In this document: one piece after another, positions 1 through 9,232 of the stretch
How positions within the stretch are numbered: position 1 is the first letter of the stretch
Layout of the letters: every line of letters starts with the position of its first letter
Assembly (NCBI GenBank): GCA_913061235.1
Contig: CAJXTB010000001.1
Span: 372,001-436,000 of the forward strand
Origin: an uncultured Pseudomonadota bacterium
GTDB lineage: Bacteria > Myxococcota_A > UBA796 > GCA-2862545
DNA length: 64,000 nt
Direction of reading: 5' to 3'
Translations under genes and position numbers: made by a program
The notes under the pieces: generated by a model
Databases searched by the model: none
Told to the model about the DNA's origin: nothing
What the model saw: the letters and a program-made list of their open reading frames with translations, nothing else

Positions 1-666
1 AACAATGCCCTGCGAGGTGACCGATGCAACGTTCGTCCTGGTTTGAACGTCGATATTCCGCTCGACCAAGACCGACAGCACACGTCGACGGTACCGCTTC
101 CCAACGTCTGGCAGAATGGTCTCCGCCCGCTCAACCAAGGCGACTCGACTCTTCGGAAACCGAGCTCGCAACGAAAACGCCAGCTCAATACCCGCCGGGC
201 CACTCCCAACAACCGCGATGCTCTGTGGAGACGCACTCGACAGCGCGACCATCCGGTCCAACAGGGTCGCCAGCGGTCGCGTTGAGATCGCGTTGGCTCG
301 AACACCATTCGTCTCAAGTCCCGCAACCGAACCGCCAATATCCAGGCTGCAGACGTCGTAAGCGAGCGGCTGACGCGCCTCGAGCATCACCCGCTTAGCA
401 ACCGGGTCGATGCGGGTCATTCTTGCTTCGATGACCGTAGCCCCAGCGCGACGTGCAAGCGGCCAGACATCGATCTCAAGGTCTGAAAGGGCCACCGCCC
501 CCGCGATGAATGCCGGGACCATGCCACTGTACGCACTCGTGGTCCGGTCCATCACCACCGTGACGCGGACGCCTTCGGGTCGACGCATGGCAAACGCACG
601 CAACACTTCTACGTGCGCATGTCCGCCTCCGACCAACACGAGATGACGGATTGCTTCACCTGTCAT
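1..666 (-). CDS. FAD/NAD(P)-dependent oxidoreductase of the SelD-fused type, N-terminal part (runs off the left edge)
   Basis: The first 222 codons of a gene read leftward from an ATG; the rest is outside the window. A dinucleotide-binding motif VGGGHAHVEVL lies near residues 12-22, followed by a YSGMVPAFIAG stretch near residue 50 and a second Rossmann motif, VVGSGPAGIEL, near residue 155. The GGGHAHVEVL and YSGM-P signatures are typical of the pyridine nucleotide-disulfide oxidoreductase domain often fused N-terminally to selenide water dikinase (SelD), and found alone as an NDH-2-like protein. Whether a SelD domain follows cannot be seen. The divergent DUF1499 gene starts 36 bp away. A selenoprotein near 58 kb makes a selenium role plausible, but that is inference. 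Confidence 0.85.
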   Translation of the reverse strand, partial: MTGEAIRHLVLVGGGHAHVEVLRAFAMRRPEGVRVTVVMDRTTSAYSGMVPAFIAGAVALSDLEIDVWPLARRAGATVIEARMTRIDPVAKRVMLEARQPLAYDVCSLDIGGSVAGLETNGVRANAISTRPLATLLDRMVALSSASPQSIAVVGSGPAGIELAFSLRARFPKSRVALVERAETILPDVGKRYRRRVLSVLVERNIDVQTRTNVASVTSQGIV

Positions 667-702
667 TGCACGCTCATGCGATATGCGCTGCGCGAGGTGT
701 CC

Positions 703-1140
703 ATGATTCGAATGTTCTCTTTGCCACGCATCAACGACATCAGCACCGACCTACAGGACCCTCCCGCCTTCGTTTCAGACTCCGGCAGGCCCTGTGCAGA
801 CGTATCCTATCCGTCGGCGTTCAAGGACAAGGTCGCGAAGAGCTACTCTGACCTTCAGCCAGAACCGCTCGCTATGTCCCCAGGGGATGCCTTCGCCAAG
901 GCCGTCCGCATTGCCGGAGACATGGACGGATGGGAGGTGGTTCATACAGATGCAGAGGCGCTACAGCTGGAGGCCGTCGCCACAACACCGCTGCTGCGAT
1001 TCAAAGACGACATCTGCATCCGCGTCAAGCCAGACGGTGACGGCGCTCGCGTTGACATGCGCTCGCGCTCACGCCTCGGCAAACACGACTTCGGCGCCAA
1101 TGCCGACCGAATTCGCGCCTACTTCGCACGCCTGCGCTGA
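703..1140 (+). CDS. DUF1499 family protein
   Basis: 145 residues containing the DUF1499 signature INDISTDLQDPPAF near the N-terminus and a C-terminal region ending in RLGKHDFGANADRIRAYFARL, as in that family. Function is unknown. I chose the ATG preceded by GAGG five bases upstream; an in-frame ATG at 676 has no clear ribosome site and would leave only 9 bp to the divergent oxidoreductase. No signal peptide or lipobox is seen, unlike the second DUF1499 protein at about 37 kb. The 3' end overlaps the convergent carboxypeptidase gene by 22 bp. Confidence 0.8.
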   Translation: MIRMFSLPRINDISTDLQDPPAFVSDSGRPCADVSYPSAFKDKVAKSYSDLQPEPLAMSPGDAFAKAVRIAGDMDGWEVVHTDAEALQLEAVATTPLLRFKDDICIRVKPDGDGARVDMRSRSRLGKHDFGANADRIRAYFARLR

Positions 1141-2543
1141 CAGCGGCGGCCGCAGCGCCGGTCATCACTTGGGGAATAGTCCAGAATGCGCTCCGCGATT
1201 GCGTCTTGGACCCCACGAACTTGGCTACGGGACCCCATCACGCCGTTGCTCAGCATCACGTAGACCAGAGGCCCCGCGTCGGACGGCACGAGAACGGCGA
1301 GGCTTAGCACCCCGCTCATAGAACCGGTTTTACCTTGGATTCTACCAGCGCCGCCGCTCATACGCCCACGAAGTGTGCCGGACTCGCCGGCGACCGCCAA
1401 GGTCTCGACCCAAGCCGGTCCCCATGGGCGTGTCTGTGCCCAATGCATCACGTCTGCAAGAGTAGAGGCGGACAGCTGGTCGTAGCGAGACAGACCACTT
1501 CCATCCACCAAGGTCCACTCCCGGCCAATGCCCGAACCAGACAGTGCCTCTGCCAAGGCGTTCTCCGCGACCGCCATGGTCTTTCCGGTCGGGGCGGGGT
1601 CCAGCCAGCGCACGACAGACTCGGCCACCAGGTTGTCGCTGTCCTGAAGGATGGCAGGAAGTAACTCTACGAGCGACGGCGACGTGACCGACGCGAGCTG
1701 TGTGCCTTGCCAACCTGCATCCGCGGGGAGCGTCGTCCGAGCGTCCCCTACAACCTCGACCCCCGCCTGCTGCAGTGCCGAGCGAAAGCGCGACGCGAGA
1801 CACTGCTCGGGGTCGGCAAGCGTCACCCGAAGCGTCCGTTCACTGCCCGCAGCGACCGCGCCATCCAGCACCAACACCGCACTCGACGGGCGACGGTAGG
1901 CCTGGAGGCCCCCCGCTACTTCCGGGTCGTCGACCGTCAGTCGGTTGTCGATGTCTAGACAGTCCGACCACTCACCGGAATCAACAATCACAGAACCATC
2001 CGCCATTCCAGCCACGTGAATGGCGGCACGGTTGTGGTTGATCTGCAGACCGGTGACCGGCGCCGAGTACGACCACGGTGCGTCATCCCAGGCCCAGCCA
2101 CGCCCCAGCGTGGGTCCAGCGAACACACGACCGTCGGCAATCACGTCTCCATCCACTCGCTCGATACCGGCTTCCGCCACGGTTTCCGCCCAGTCACGCA
2201 GCCACACCGTGGGGTCATCGCCTCCCAGCGTTGGGTCGCCCGCGCCGACGACAACGATGGACCCGACCAAGACACCCTCCTCAATCGACCCGTGTGCCAT
2301 CAAGGACGTCACGACAGAATGGTCCGGCCCCAACGCCTCCATGGCAGCCGCAGTGCCCATGATCTTAGCGACAGACGCCGGCACTTGGCGAGAGTCCGCA
2401 CCTCGGTCAACCCAGACACGTCGGTCCCTGTCCATCACCACAAGGCTCACAGAAGCACCATCCAGCACCTGCGCCGCCAACAAATGGTCGACGTCTGCTT
2501 CGAGTACCGTTGGCGCAGCAAGCGCCGCCGCAATCCACCACAT
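1119..2543 (-). CDS. dacB: D-alanyl-D-alanine carboxypeptidase/endopeptidase (PBP4, peptidase S13)
   Basis: 474 residues with a hydrophobic N-terminal export signal (MWWIAAALAAPTVLEA). All three penicillin-binding signatures are present: SVAK at residues 57-60 (nucleophile and lysine), SDN in QDSDNLVAES near residue 310, and KTG in GKTGSMSG near residue 405. Length and order fit the DacB/PBP4 family, which trims or cuts cross-links of periplasmic peptidoglycan. It is monocistronic, divergent from the HTH gene at 2616, and overlaps the DUF1499 gene tail to tail. All catalytic residues are kept, so it is probably active. Confidence 0.93.
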   Translation of the reverse strand: MWWIAAALAAPTVLEADVDHLLAAQVLDGASVSLVVMDRDRRVWVDRGADSRQVPASVAKIMGTAAAMEALGPDHSVVTSLMAHGSIEEGVLVGSIVVVGAGDPTLGGDDPTVWLRDWAETVAEAGIERVDGDVIADGRVFAGPTLGRGWAWDDAPWSYSAPVTGLQINHNRAAIHVAGMADGSVIVDSGEWSDCLDIDNRLTVDDPEVAGGLQAYRRPSSAVLVLDGAVAAGSERTLRVTLADPEQCLASRFRSALQQAGVEVVGDARTTLPADAGWQGTQLASVTSPSLVELLPAILQDSDNLVAESVVRWLDPAPTGKTMAVAENALAEALSGSGIGREWTLVDGSGLSRYDQLSASTLADVMHWAQTRPWGPAWVETLAVAGESGTLRGRMSGGAGRIQGKTGSMSGVLSLAVLVPSDAGPLVYVMLSNGVMGSRSQVRGVQDAIAERILDYSPSDDRRCGRRCQRRRAK

Positions 2544-2615
2544 GTTTCACTCCAAGCCTGACACCGAATCGGCTACAGCGTTGCTCCCTCTTACAGACCC
2601 GAGACGAACAGCGCC

Positions 2616-3503
2616 ATGGCGCGCAGCACCCCCTCGCCAAACTGGAACAAGGAGTTCCGAGCCCTGCGGTCCGCCGGCGACCTCGTCGCGCTGGTTGGAG
2701 GCCTGGTGGTTCGCAACAACATGAACGACTACCCCATCGTGGTGGCGACGCATGCTGTGGGTCCGCCGCGCTTGGTCAAACACCTGCGTCAGATCGACGG
2801 AACGAACCTTCGGGACTTAGGCCTTGGCAAGGGTGGGTGGAGGCTGAATGCAGGAGTGGATGTCACGGATACCCACCACCCATTGACCGCTGCAGCACAT
2901 CTGCTGCAGTCCAGTCGCGTACGGTCCGTGCACGTCCTGACAACGGCATTCCAGGGGCTCTTCACCGGCTGGTTCGGCGCTCTCTACAAGCGACGAGCCC
3001 ACGCCGACCCCATCAATCAGACCTCACCAAGCCTACAGTTGTTGGCCAAGAACGGCCACCGGCAGCCCGCACACATAGACCCAGCAGTGCTGCTCATCGC
3101 TGGGCAAGACGTGCGAACCACCTGTGACAGCGGCAAGACTTGGTTAGCCGCCTCCGGTTTCGGCAGTGCGCTGCAAAAGGCCTCCAGAACGCCCAATCGG
3201 CCGGCCTGGATTTGCGGCGCACGCGTGACGTTTACGGGAGTAGAACAGCAGCTAGTGGCGTCGGTTGTTCCATGTCGGCGGGCTGATGTCTTGGCCGTCG
3301 CCCGTCTGACCCGCCGCGAGCGCACCCTGGTACAGATGGTTGCTACCGGTGCGTCCCATGCAGTCATTGCCGCCAAGTTGAACTGCTCAACCTCGGACGT
3401 TCGCGATGAGCTGGAACGCCTGGAACACAATCGTGTACCGGGAGGCATACCCGGCCTGCTGCGGCTGGTTGAGGAAGGCTGGTACAGCGCCAGCAGTCTG
3501 TAG
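2616..3503 (+). CDS. Putative transcriptional regulator with C-terminal LuxR-type HTH
   Basis: 295 residues. The C-terminal part reads LTRRERTLVQMVATGASHAV, then an IAAKLNCS-type recognition helix and VRDELERLE, which resembles a GerE/LuxR DNA-binding domain. The first 220 residues match no sensor family I recognise; they carry a WICGARVTF stretch and a few cysteines but no receiver motif or membrane segment. It is divergent from dacB (72 bp between starts) and convergent with icmF. No strong ribosome site precedes the ATG. The HTH assignment is fairly safe; target and signal are unknown. Confidence 0.65.
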   Translation: MARSTPSPNWNKEFRALRSAGDLVALVGGLVVRNNMNDYPIVVATHAVGPPRLVKHLRQIDGTNLRDLGLGKGGWRLNAGVDVTDTHHPLTAAAHLLQSSRVRSVHVLTTAFQGLFTGWFGALYKRRAHADPINQTSPSLQLLAKNGHRQPAHIDPAVLLIAGQDVRTTCDSGKTWLAASGFGSALQKASRTPNRPAWICGARVTFTGVEQQLVASVVPCRRADVLAVARLTRRERTLVQMVATGASHAVIAAKLNCSTSDVRDELERLEHNRVPGGIPGLLRLVEEGWYSASSL

Positions 3504-3524
3504 CGGGCCCCAGGAGGAGCCCGC
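3503..3524. terminator. Weak hairpin between convergent gene ends
   Basis: GCGGGC pairs with GCCCGC across a 10-nt loop in the 30-bp gap between the HTH gene and icmF. There is no T-run, so this is only a possible bidirectional terminator. Confidence 0.35.
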
Positions 3525-3533
3525 GATTACGTC

Positions 3534-6500
3534 CTACAGGTTGCGACGGTAGGCCCCGCCAACCTCGTACAAGGCGTGCGTAATCTGTCCCAAGCTCGCA
3601 ACGCGAACGGTCGACATCAGCTCACCGAACACATTTCCGCCCGATATTGCGACCCGCTTCAACCGAACCAGCGCCTCAGCGCTCTCATCGGCGTGTGCCG
3701 CATGGAACCGCTCTACGCTGTCGATCTGGGCTTGCTTCTCTTGCGTATCCGCGCGGCGTAGCTCGACATCTGGCGGCGTCCAATCGTCCCCCTCGTTCGG
3801 ATCGAGGAACGTGTTGATACCAACAATAGGCAGCGAGCCGTCGTGCTTCTTGTGCTCGTAGTACATCGACTCTTCTTGAATCTGCATGCGCTGGTACTGA
3901 AGCTCCATGGCTCCAAGAACACCACCGCGTGAGTCGATACGGTCGAACTCTTCGAGGACTGCAGCTTCCACGTGGTCGGTCAGCCACTCCACAAAGTGGC
4001 TGCCTTGGAACGGGTTCTCGTTCATGGCCAGACCAAACTCGCGGTTTACAATCATCTGAATGGCCATGGCGCGACGGACCGACTCTTCGGTCGGCGTTGT
4101 GATGGCTTCGTCGTAGGCGTTGGTGTGCAAGCTGTTGCAGTTGTCCGCAATCGCGAGCAACGCCTGAAGCGTGGTTCGGATATCGTTGAACTGAATCTCG
4201 CGGGCATGAAGCGAACGGCCAGACGTCTGAATGTGGTACTTCAACTTCTGGCTTCGCGTACTCGCTCCGTAGCGTTCACGCATGGCAACCGCCCAAATCC
4301 GCCGAGCCACTCGCCCGATGACGGTGTACTCAGGGTCCAGACCATTGCTGAAGAAGAACGACAGGTTTGGCGCGAAGTCATCAATGGCCATGCCACGCGA
4401 CAGGTAGTTCTCAACAATCGTGAAACCGTTGGACAACGTGAAGGCCAACTGGGAGATGGGGTTCGCTCCCGCCTCCGCAATATGGTAGCCGCTGATACTC
4501 ACTGAATAGAAGTTTCTAACCGTATTTTCTACGAACCACGACTGGATGTCTCCCATCATTCGGAGGGCAAACGGCGTGGAGAAGATGCAGGTGTTCTGTG
4601 CCTGGTCTTCCTTAAGGATGTCCGCCTGAACCGTACCGCGGACGACCGAAATCGCGTTCTGACGAACATCAGCGCGCTCCGTCTCGGTCAAAGCACGGCC
4701 ATGGGCGGCCTCTGCCTTCTCAAGCTCCCGGTCAATGGCGGTGTTGAAGAACATGGCCAAAAGGATGGGAGCCGGACCGTTGATGGTCATGGAGACCGAC
4801 GTCGTTGGCGCACACAGGTCGAAGTCCTTGTACAGAATCTTCATGTCGTCTAGGTGTGGGACGCTGACGCCCGACTCGCCAATTTTGCCGAAGATGTCGG
4901 GTCGGTGGGCCGGGTCTTCGCCGTATAGGGTGACGGAGTCGAAGGCTGTCGACAACCGATGCACGGACTCACCGCGACACAGGTAGTGGAAGCGTGCGTT
5001 GGTCTTTGCAGGTCCTCCCTCGCCGGCAAACATACGCTTGGGCTCTTCATCCAAGCGCTTGAGGGGAAACACGCCCGCGGTGTACGGGAAGCGTCCGGGT
5101 GTGTTTTCCAACAGTGAGTACTGGAGAATCGCGCCCGGCTCGGTGGTTCGCGGAAGAGCGATTCGAGGGATGAGCGTCTTCGACAAGCTCTCGCGAACCG
5201 CAGGCTGACGGATGTCTCGCCCGCGAACCTGGTAGACAAACTCTTCCTGTTGGTGCTCAACGACCCGACTAGGCCACTCGTTGAGAATCTGCGCGCTCTG
5301 TGGGTCAAGCTCACGAGCAACAACGTCCGCCCGCTCTTGGATGAGGGTGCCCGACTCGCCCTCGAACTCCGCGGCGGCAATCTGCAGCGAATGACTACGT
5401 CGTGCCAGGTCAACCTGCTTGGCCACAAAGGCATGGTATCCACGTACAGCCAAGGAGATATCGGCCAAATAACGCTCACGACCCGGTGCAATCGTGGCCT
5501 GTTTCGGGAGCGAGTGCATACCCGTGGAGCGCTCTAGAGTGCGGGTGGTGGTCTCACCAGACAGCCCATCCAGCTTGTCCATCAGAGCATGGTAGAGGGC
5601 TGTGACGCCAACATCTGCAAAGCGAGAGGCGACGGTCCCATACACGGGCAACGCTGTGTCGTCGTCCGTCCACCGCAGTGAGTTCCGACGCACTTGCTTC
5701 CGGACATCTCGGAGCGCATCCAGCGCACCGCGCTTCTCAAACTTGTTGATGGCAATCAGGTCCGCATAGTCGAGCATGTCAATCTTCTCGAGCTGCGATG
5801 GAGCGCCATACTCGGGAGTCATCACGTACAGGGAGAGCGAGGCCAGGTCGGCAATATCGGCATCTCCTTGTCCGATTCCACTGGTCTCAACGACAACCAA
5901 CTCCACGCCACTCAGTCGACACGCTGCAATGGCGTCAGCAAGTGCGGCCGACAGCTCTCCCTTCTGACCGCGCGTAGCCAGCGAGCGCATAAACACCTGG
6001 TTCGGGTCCAGGGCATTCATACGAATACGGTCGCCCAGCAGCGCCCCCCCAGAGCGGCGACGGGTGGGGTCGACGGACAGCACGGCAACACGCGTTGTCG
6101 GATGGTCCATCAACCAGCGACGCAGCAGCTCATCGGTCAACGACGACTTTCCAGCCCCACCGGTACCCGTGATGCCCACTACGGGGATGGCTGTCGGCGC
6201 AGCTTCTAGCTTTGCTCGCCATCCACTTGGCATCTCTGTCTGGCCGTCAGCGACCGATTCCAGCACTGTGATCGCGCGTGCAAGGGCTTGACCGTCTTCT
6301 AGTGCACCCAAGTCCGGCGTTGCATCTACGAGAGGAAAGTCGCTTCTCTGTAGAAGGTCAGCAATCATGCCCTCAAGTCCAAGACGCCGGCCATCCTCTG
6401 GTGAGTAGATGCGCTCGACACCTGAGGACTCCAGTTCTTGGATTTCGTCAGCGACAATGACGCCGCCGCCACCGCCGAACACCTTGATGTGCGGCGCGCC

Positions 6501-6764
6501 CATTTCGTCCAGAAGTGACCGGAGGTACTTGAAGTACTCCATGTGCCCGCCTTGGTACGACGAGATGGCTACGGCTTGGGCATCTTCTTGCACCGCTGCC
6601 ACGGCGACATCCATGGCAGATCGGTTGTGCCCGAGGTGAATAACCTCTGCCCCACCGGCCTGAAGTAGGCGTCGCATGATGTTGATCGCTGCATCATGCC
6701 CGTCAAACAAACTAGCGGCAGTGACGATGCGAACGTGGTTGTTGAGGGGTTTAAGAGCGGCCAT
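3534..6764 (-). CDS. icmF: Fused isobutyryl-CoA mutase (B12-dependent acyl-CoA mutase with G-protein chaperone)
   Basis: 1076 residues in the IcmF order. A B12-binding domain occupies about residues 10-140, with DGHDAA at 21-26, SSYQGG near 68 and GGGGG near 97. A MeaI-type G domain follows, with Walker A GITGTGGAGKSS at about 197-208, VVETSGIGQGDADIADL, and NKFE as the base-specificity motif. The C-terminal half is the mutase barrel (LLENTPGRFPYTAG; GEGGPAKTNARFHYL). IcmF interconverts isobutyryl- and butyryl-CoA using adenosylcobalamin, with the G domain acting in cofactor loading; relatives act on other branched acyl-CoAs, and I cannot fix the substrate from motifs alone. GGAGG lies four bases before the ATG. 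It stands alone, divergent from the beta-helix gene. Confidence 0.95.
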   Translation of the reverse strand: MAALKPLNNHVRIVTAASLFDGHDAAINIMRRLLQAGGAEVIHLGHNRSAMDVAVAAVQEDAQAVAISSYQGGHMEYFKYLRSLLDEMGAPHIKVFGGGGGVIVADEIQELESSGVERIYSPEDGRRLGLEGMIADLLQRSDFPLVDATPDLGALEDGQALARAITVLESVADGQTEMPSGWRAKLEAAPTAIPVVGITGTGGAGKSSLTDELLRRWLMDHPTTRVAVLSVDPTRRRSGGALLGDRIRMNALDPNQVFMRSLATRGQKGELSAALADAIAACRLSGVELVVVETSGIGQGDADIADLASLSLYVMTPEYGAPSQLEKIDMLDYADLIAINKFEKRGALDALRDVRKQVRRNSLRWTDDDTALPVYGTVASRFADVGVTALYHALMDKLDGLSGETTTRTLERSTGMHSLPKQATIAPGRERYLADISLAVRGYHAFVAKQVDLARRSHSLQIAAAEFEGESGTLIQERADVVARELDPQSAQILNEWPSRVVEHQQEEFVYQVRGRDIRQPAVRESLSKTLIPRIALPRTTEPGAILQYSLLENTPGRFPYTAGVFPLKRLDEEPKRMFAGEGGPAKTNARFHYLCRGESVHRLSTAFDSVTLYGEDPAHRPDIFGKIGESGVSVPHLDDMKILYKDFDLCAPTTSVSMTINGPAPILLAMFFNTAIDRELEKAEAAHGRALTETERADVRQNAISVVRGTVQADILKEDQAQNTCIFSTPFALRMMGDIQSWFVENTVRNFYSVSISGYHIAEAGANPISQLAFTLSNGFTIVENYLSRGMAIDDFAPNLSFFFSNGLDPEYTVIGRVARRIWAVAMRERYGASTRSQKLKYHIQTSGRSLHAREIQFNDIRTTLQALLAIADNCNSLHTNAYDEAITTPTEESVRRAMAIQMIVNREFGLAMNENPFQGSHFVEWLTDHVEAAVLEEFDRIDSRGGVLGAMELQYQRMQIQEESMYYEHKKHDGSLPIVGINTFLDPNEGDDWTPPDVELRRADTQEKQAQIDSVERFHAAHADESAEALVRLKRVAISGGNVFGELMSTVRVASLGQITHALYEVGGAYRRNL

Positions 6765-6822
6765 GGAACCTCCGCGCGCTGCCTATCCCACCAACGTCAT
6801 GATGTTTCCCACCGCTTTGGTG

Positions 6823-6850
6823 TTGTGCTTCGCAAACCCATTGGTATACT
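6823..6850 (+). promoter_or_regulatory. Candidate sigma70-type promoter for the secreted beta-helix gene
   Basis: TTGTGC and TATACT are separated by 16 bp. The -10 box matches TATAAT at five of six positions. It lies about 75 bp before the start codon in the 160-bp divergent region shared with icmF. Confidence 0.45.
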
Positions 6851-6924
6851 CCCCTCCAATCGGCGGTCTGTCTTGGTGGCGCCCGTCACTGTTTGCAGAG
6901 CGCTGCTTCCAGGGGAGTTCGAAC

Positions 6925-8319
6925 ATGAGTCTACATCACTACGCAAGCGTGGGATTTGCCGTGCTTTTGATGGCATCACAGGCATCCGCAGCCACATGCT
7001 CGGGCGACCCTGACAACGACTGTGACGGCGACGGCATCTCAAACGCCACTGACATGTGCCCGTCCACGAACAGTACCAACAACGCCCAGACGACCGTCAC
7101 CTACGCTGACGACGCTGGTACCGCGCTCCCAACCGGCGCGGCATGCACGCACTCCAGCGCAGAGGTCTACTCCACTGCCACCCTCGGAACCGGTGTTGCG
7201 CTCCTTGAAGGCGCTCGCGTTCTCAGCGGCTCCTACGTCGGAGACTTCGCAACCGTCGGCGGCACCACAGGAGAGTCCGCCACGGTAGGTGTTCGCGCTC
7301 ACCTGACTGACGCCCCCAACCCGTTGCTCGGCACCGTCTTCCCTTCCGGCGTCATCGGCCGCAACGCAGTCGCAGGTGATGACCCCTCCAGCGTCCCACA
7401 GGCCGCCCGCGAAGGTGACGTCACCACAGGCAACCTCCTTACCCTCGGTCGCAGCGCTACCGTCGGCTTCGGCGCCCGTCTTGGAGACGGCGTCCAACTC
7501 GGCTACGCATCCGTCATCGGACCGCAGGCTGTCATCGGCAACAACGTCATCGTTGGAAACCTCGCAGAAATCGGCTGGGGCGCCACGGTCGGAGACAACT
7601 TCGTGTTGGCTCGTAGTGCCAGCATCGGCAACTTCGCAGTCATCGGCGACAACGTCGTCATCGGCCCTGAAGTTTCCGTCGGCACCTACGCGAACATCGG
7701 CACCGCTGGCGGCGGCCCAGTCCGCATCCGCAAGGGTGTGGCGATTGGCAAGTGGACCGTCATCGAAGGCAACACACGCATCGGCCGTAACAGCGTCATT
7801 GGCGACTACAGCGATGTGCTGGAAGGTGTCAGCCTCCGCTCAGACGTCACAGTCCTTCCTGGCGGCGTTGCTTGCGAAGGCACTCCGCCGGACCCGAGCA
7901 TCGAATGTGCAGACAGCGGCTACTACGCCCGCGGCAGCATCGTTGACGGCATTGCCGACAACGTTCCCGCCGAGCCGAGCGGTACCTTCTTCTCCGCTGC
8001 TGGCGGCATCGTCTGTGCCAACCCAGGCAGCAATGGTTGTGGCCGCATTGAGACTGTCGTCGACGGAATCACTCGCTACTGCCTCGACCGTGACGGCAAC
8101 AGCCAATGCGACGCAGGCGATGCTGGCGTTCCGGCACAGGCCATCGTCATCACCGCTCCGGACACTATCGGAGTGAGCCCCTACTGCTACAACGACGGTG
8201 GCTCCACTGTCTGTGAGGTCCTCGAATCTCCCGCAGGTAGCTGTGGCGGAACCGGTCAGCCTCCTTGCTACCAGCTGCAAGCCGGCCCCATCTACGTGCT
8301 CTCCCCGCCTGACAACTAG
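6925..8319 (+). CDS. Secreted hexapeptide-repeat (left-handed beta-helix) protein with TSP3-like calcium motif
   Basis: 464 residues starting with a clear signal peptide (MSLHHYASVGFAVLLMASQASA). A thrombospondin-type-3 motif, DPDNDCDGDGISN, follows directly. Residues about 70-310 are hexapeptide repeats of the [LIV]-G-x-x-[AV]-x type, for example VIGPQAVIGNNVIVGN and IGRNSVIGDYSDVLEG, predicting a left-handed parallel beta-helix as in gamma-carbonic anhydrases and acyltransferases. The last 150 residues are cysteine-rich (CANPGSNGCGRIE, CLDRDGNSQC). Such helices are usually cytoplasmic enzymes, so an exported one with a TSP3 head is unusual. I see no catalytic histidine pattern that would identify an enzyme; a structural surface role is possible. 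GGGGAG lies upstream of the ATG. A strong terminator follows. Confidence 0.75.
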   Translation: MSLHHYASVGFAVLLMASQASAATCSGDPDNDCDGDGISNATDMCPSTNSTNNAQTTVTYADDAGTALPTGAACTHSSAEVYSTATLGTGVALLEGARVLSGSYVGDFATVGGTTGESATVGVRAHLTDAPNPLLGTVFPSGVIGRNAVAGDDPSSVPQAAREGDVTTGNLLTLGRSATVGFGARLGDGVQLGYASVIGPQAVIGNNVIVGNLAEIGWGATVGDNFVLARSASIGNFAVIGDNVVIGPEVSVGTYANIGTAGGGPVRIRKGVAIGKWTVIEGNTRIGRNSVIGDYSDVLEGVSLRSDVTVLPGGVACEGTPPDPSIECADSGYYARGSIVDGIADNVPAEPSGTFFSAAGGIVCANPGSNGCGRIETVVDGITRYCLDRDGNSQCDAGDAGVPAQAIVITAPDTIGVSPYCYNDGGSTVCEVLESPAGSCGGTGQPPCYQLQAGPIYVLSPPDN

Positions 8320-8334
8320 GCCTACAGACACAAC

Positions 8335-8370
8335 AAAAAGGCCCCGCAGAGCAATCTGCGGGGCCTTTTT
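8335..8370. terminator. Rho-independent terminator (bidirectional)
   Basis: A perfect 16-bp stem, closed by a GCAA tetraloop, is flanked by A5 and T5, so it can end both the beta-helix gene and the convergent hydrolase gene. Confidence 0.92.
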
Positions 8371-8390
8371 ACGTTTGGGCAAGTAAGCCG

Positions 8391-9188
8391 TCAGACGCCG
8401 AGGAAAGCAGCCACCGCCTCATTGACAAGTAGGGGCAGCTCAATGTGGACCGAGTGCCCTCCCCCATCAATGATGCACAGCTCGGCCATGGGTAGGCGCT
8501 CTGCAAGCCGTTCAGCATTCCCTGGGTGGCACAGTGCATCTTCAGCCCCTGCCAAGCAGAGCACCGAGTGGCGCAGCTGTGGCAAGCGTTCCCAGGAGTC
8601 AAAGCGCTCGTAGGCATTCCACTGAATGTCAACAGCAGCCGGATTCGGCGGACGACGCTCGCGGCTTCGTGCAAATGCGCGCATGGCCTTCGCATTCGCC
8701 TCGCGGTAGGCCTTGCCAAACAACAGGGGTACAATCTGGGCAAGCCACGTCTCCGAGTCGGCTCCCTGCATGGCTCGTAGCGGAGACGGTTGGCGCCCTT
8801 CGACGCGGTGCGCTTCTCCAGCACTCGTGTTCTCCAACACGACATGGTCCACGCGCTCCGGCCAACCCAGCGCGAGTTCCTGCGCGATTTTTCCGCCCAT
8901 CGACACGCCCCACACATGGGCCGCATCAATGTTCAGGTGGTCCATCAGCAGCACGGCGTCTTCTGCAAAGTCAGCCAACGTGGCTTCGCTCTCCACCAGT
9001 GAGCTGCCGCCCAAGCCACGGTTGTCGAAGGTCAAGATACGGCATCGCTTCTGAAAGTACGCAACCTGGTGAAACCACCCTTCTTTCAGTCCCGCCAGAC
9101 CCGTAATAAGCAACAACACGGGTGCGTCTTCAGGGCCCGACAGATGGTAGGCGATAGTTTGGTTTCCGCGAATCGTGGCTTCAGCCAT
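8391..9188 (-). CDS. Alpha/beta-hydrolase
   Basis: 265 residues of a single alpha/beta-hydrolase domain. LLITGLAGLKEGW forms the oxyanion region, FDNRGLGGSS follows, GVSMGGKIAQEL carries the nucleophile serine (GxSxG), LCLAGAEDALCHP carries the acid and IDGGGHSVHIE the catalytic histidine. These are features of the carboxylesterase and 3-oxoadipate enol-lactonase-like group; the substrate is unknown. I use the second ATG (MAEATIRGN) because GGAGAG sits five bases before it; an upstream in-frame ATG at 9206 has no such site. The gene converges on the beta-helix gene across the terminator. Confidence 0.85.
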   Translation of the reverse strand: MAEATIRGNQTIAYHLSGPEDAPVLLLITGLAGLKEGWFHQVAYFQKRCRILTFDNRGLGGSSLVESEATLADFAEDAVLLMDHLNIDAAHVWGVSMGGKIAQELALGWPERVDHVVLENTSAGEAHRVEGRQPSPLRAMQGADSETWLAQIVPLLFGKAYREANAKAMRAFARSRERRPPNPAAVDIQWNAYERFDSWERLPQLRHSVLCLAGAEDALCHPGNAERLAERLPMAELCIIDGGGHSVHIELPLLVNEAVAAFLGV

Positions 9189-9232
9189 GTGCTCTCCATG
9201 CCTCAACAGGGGAAGCGAGCTATCCCGGTGCG

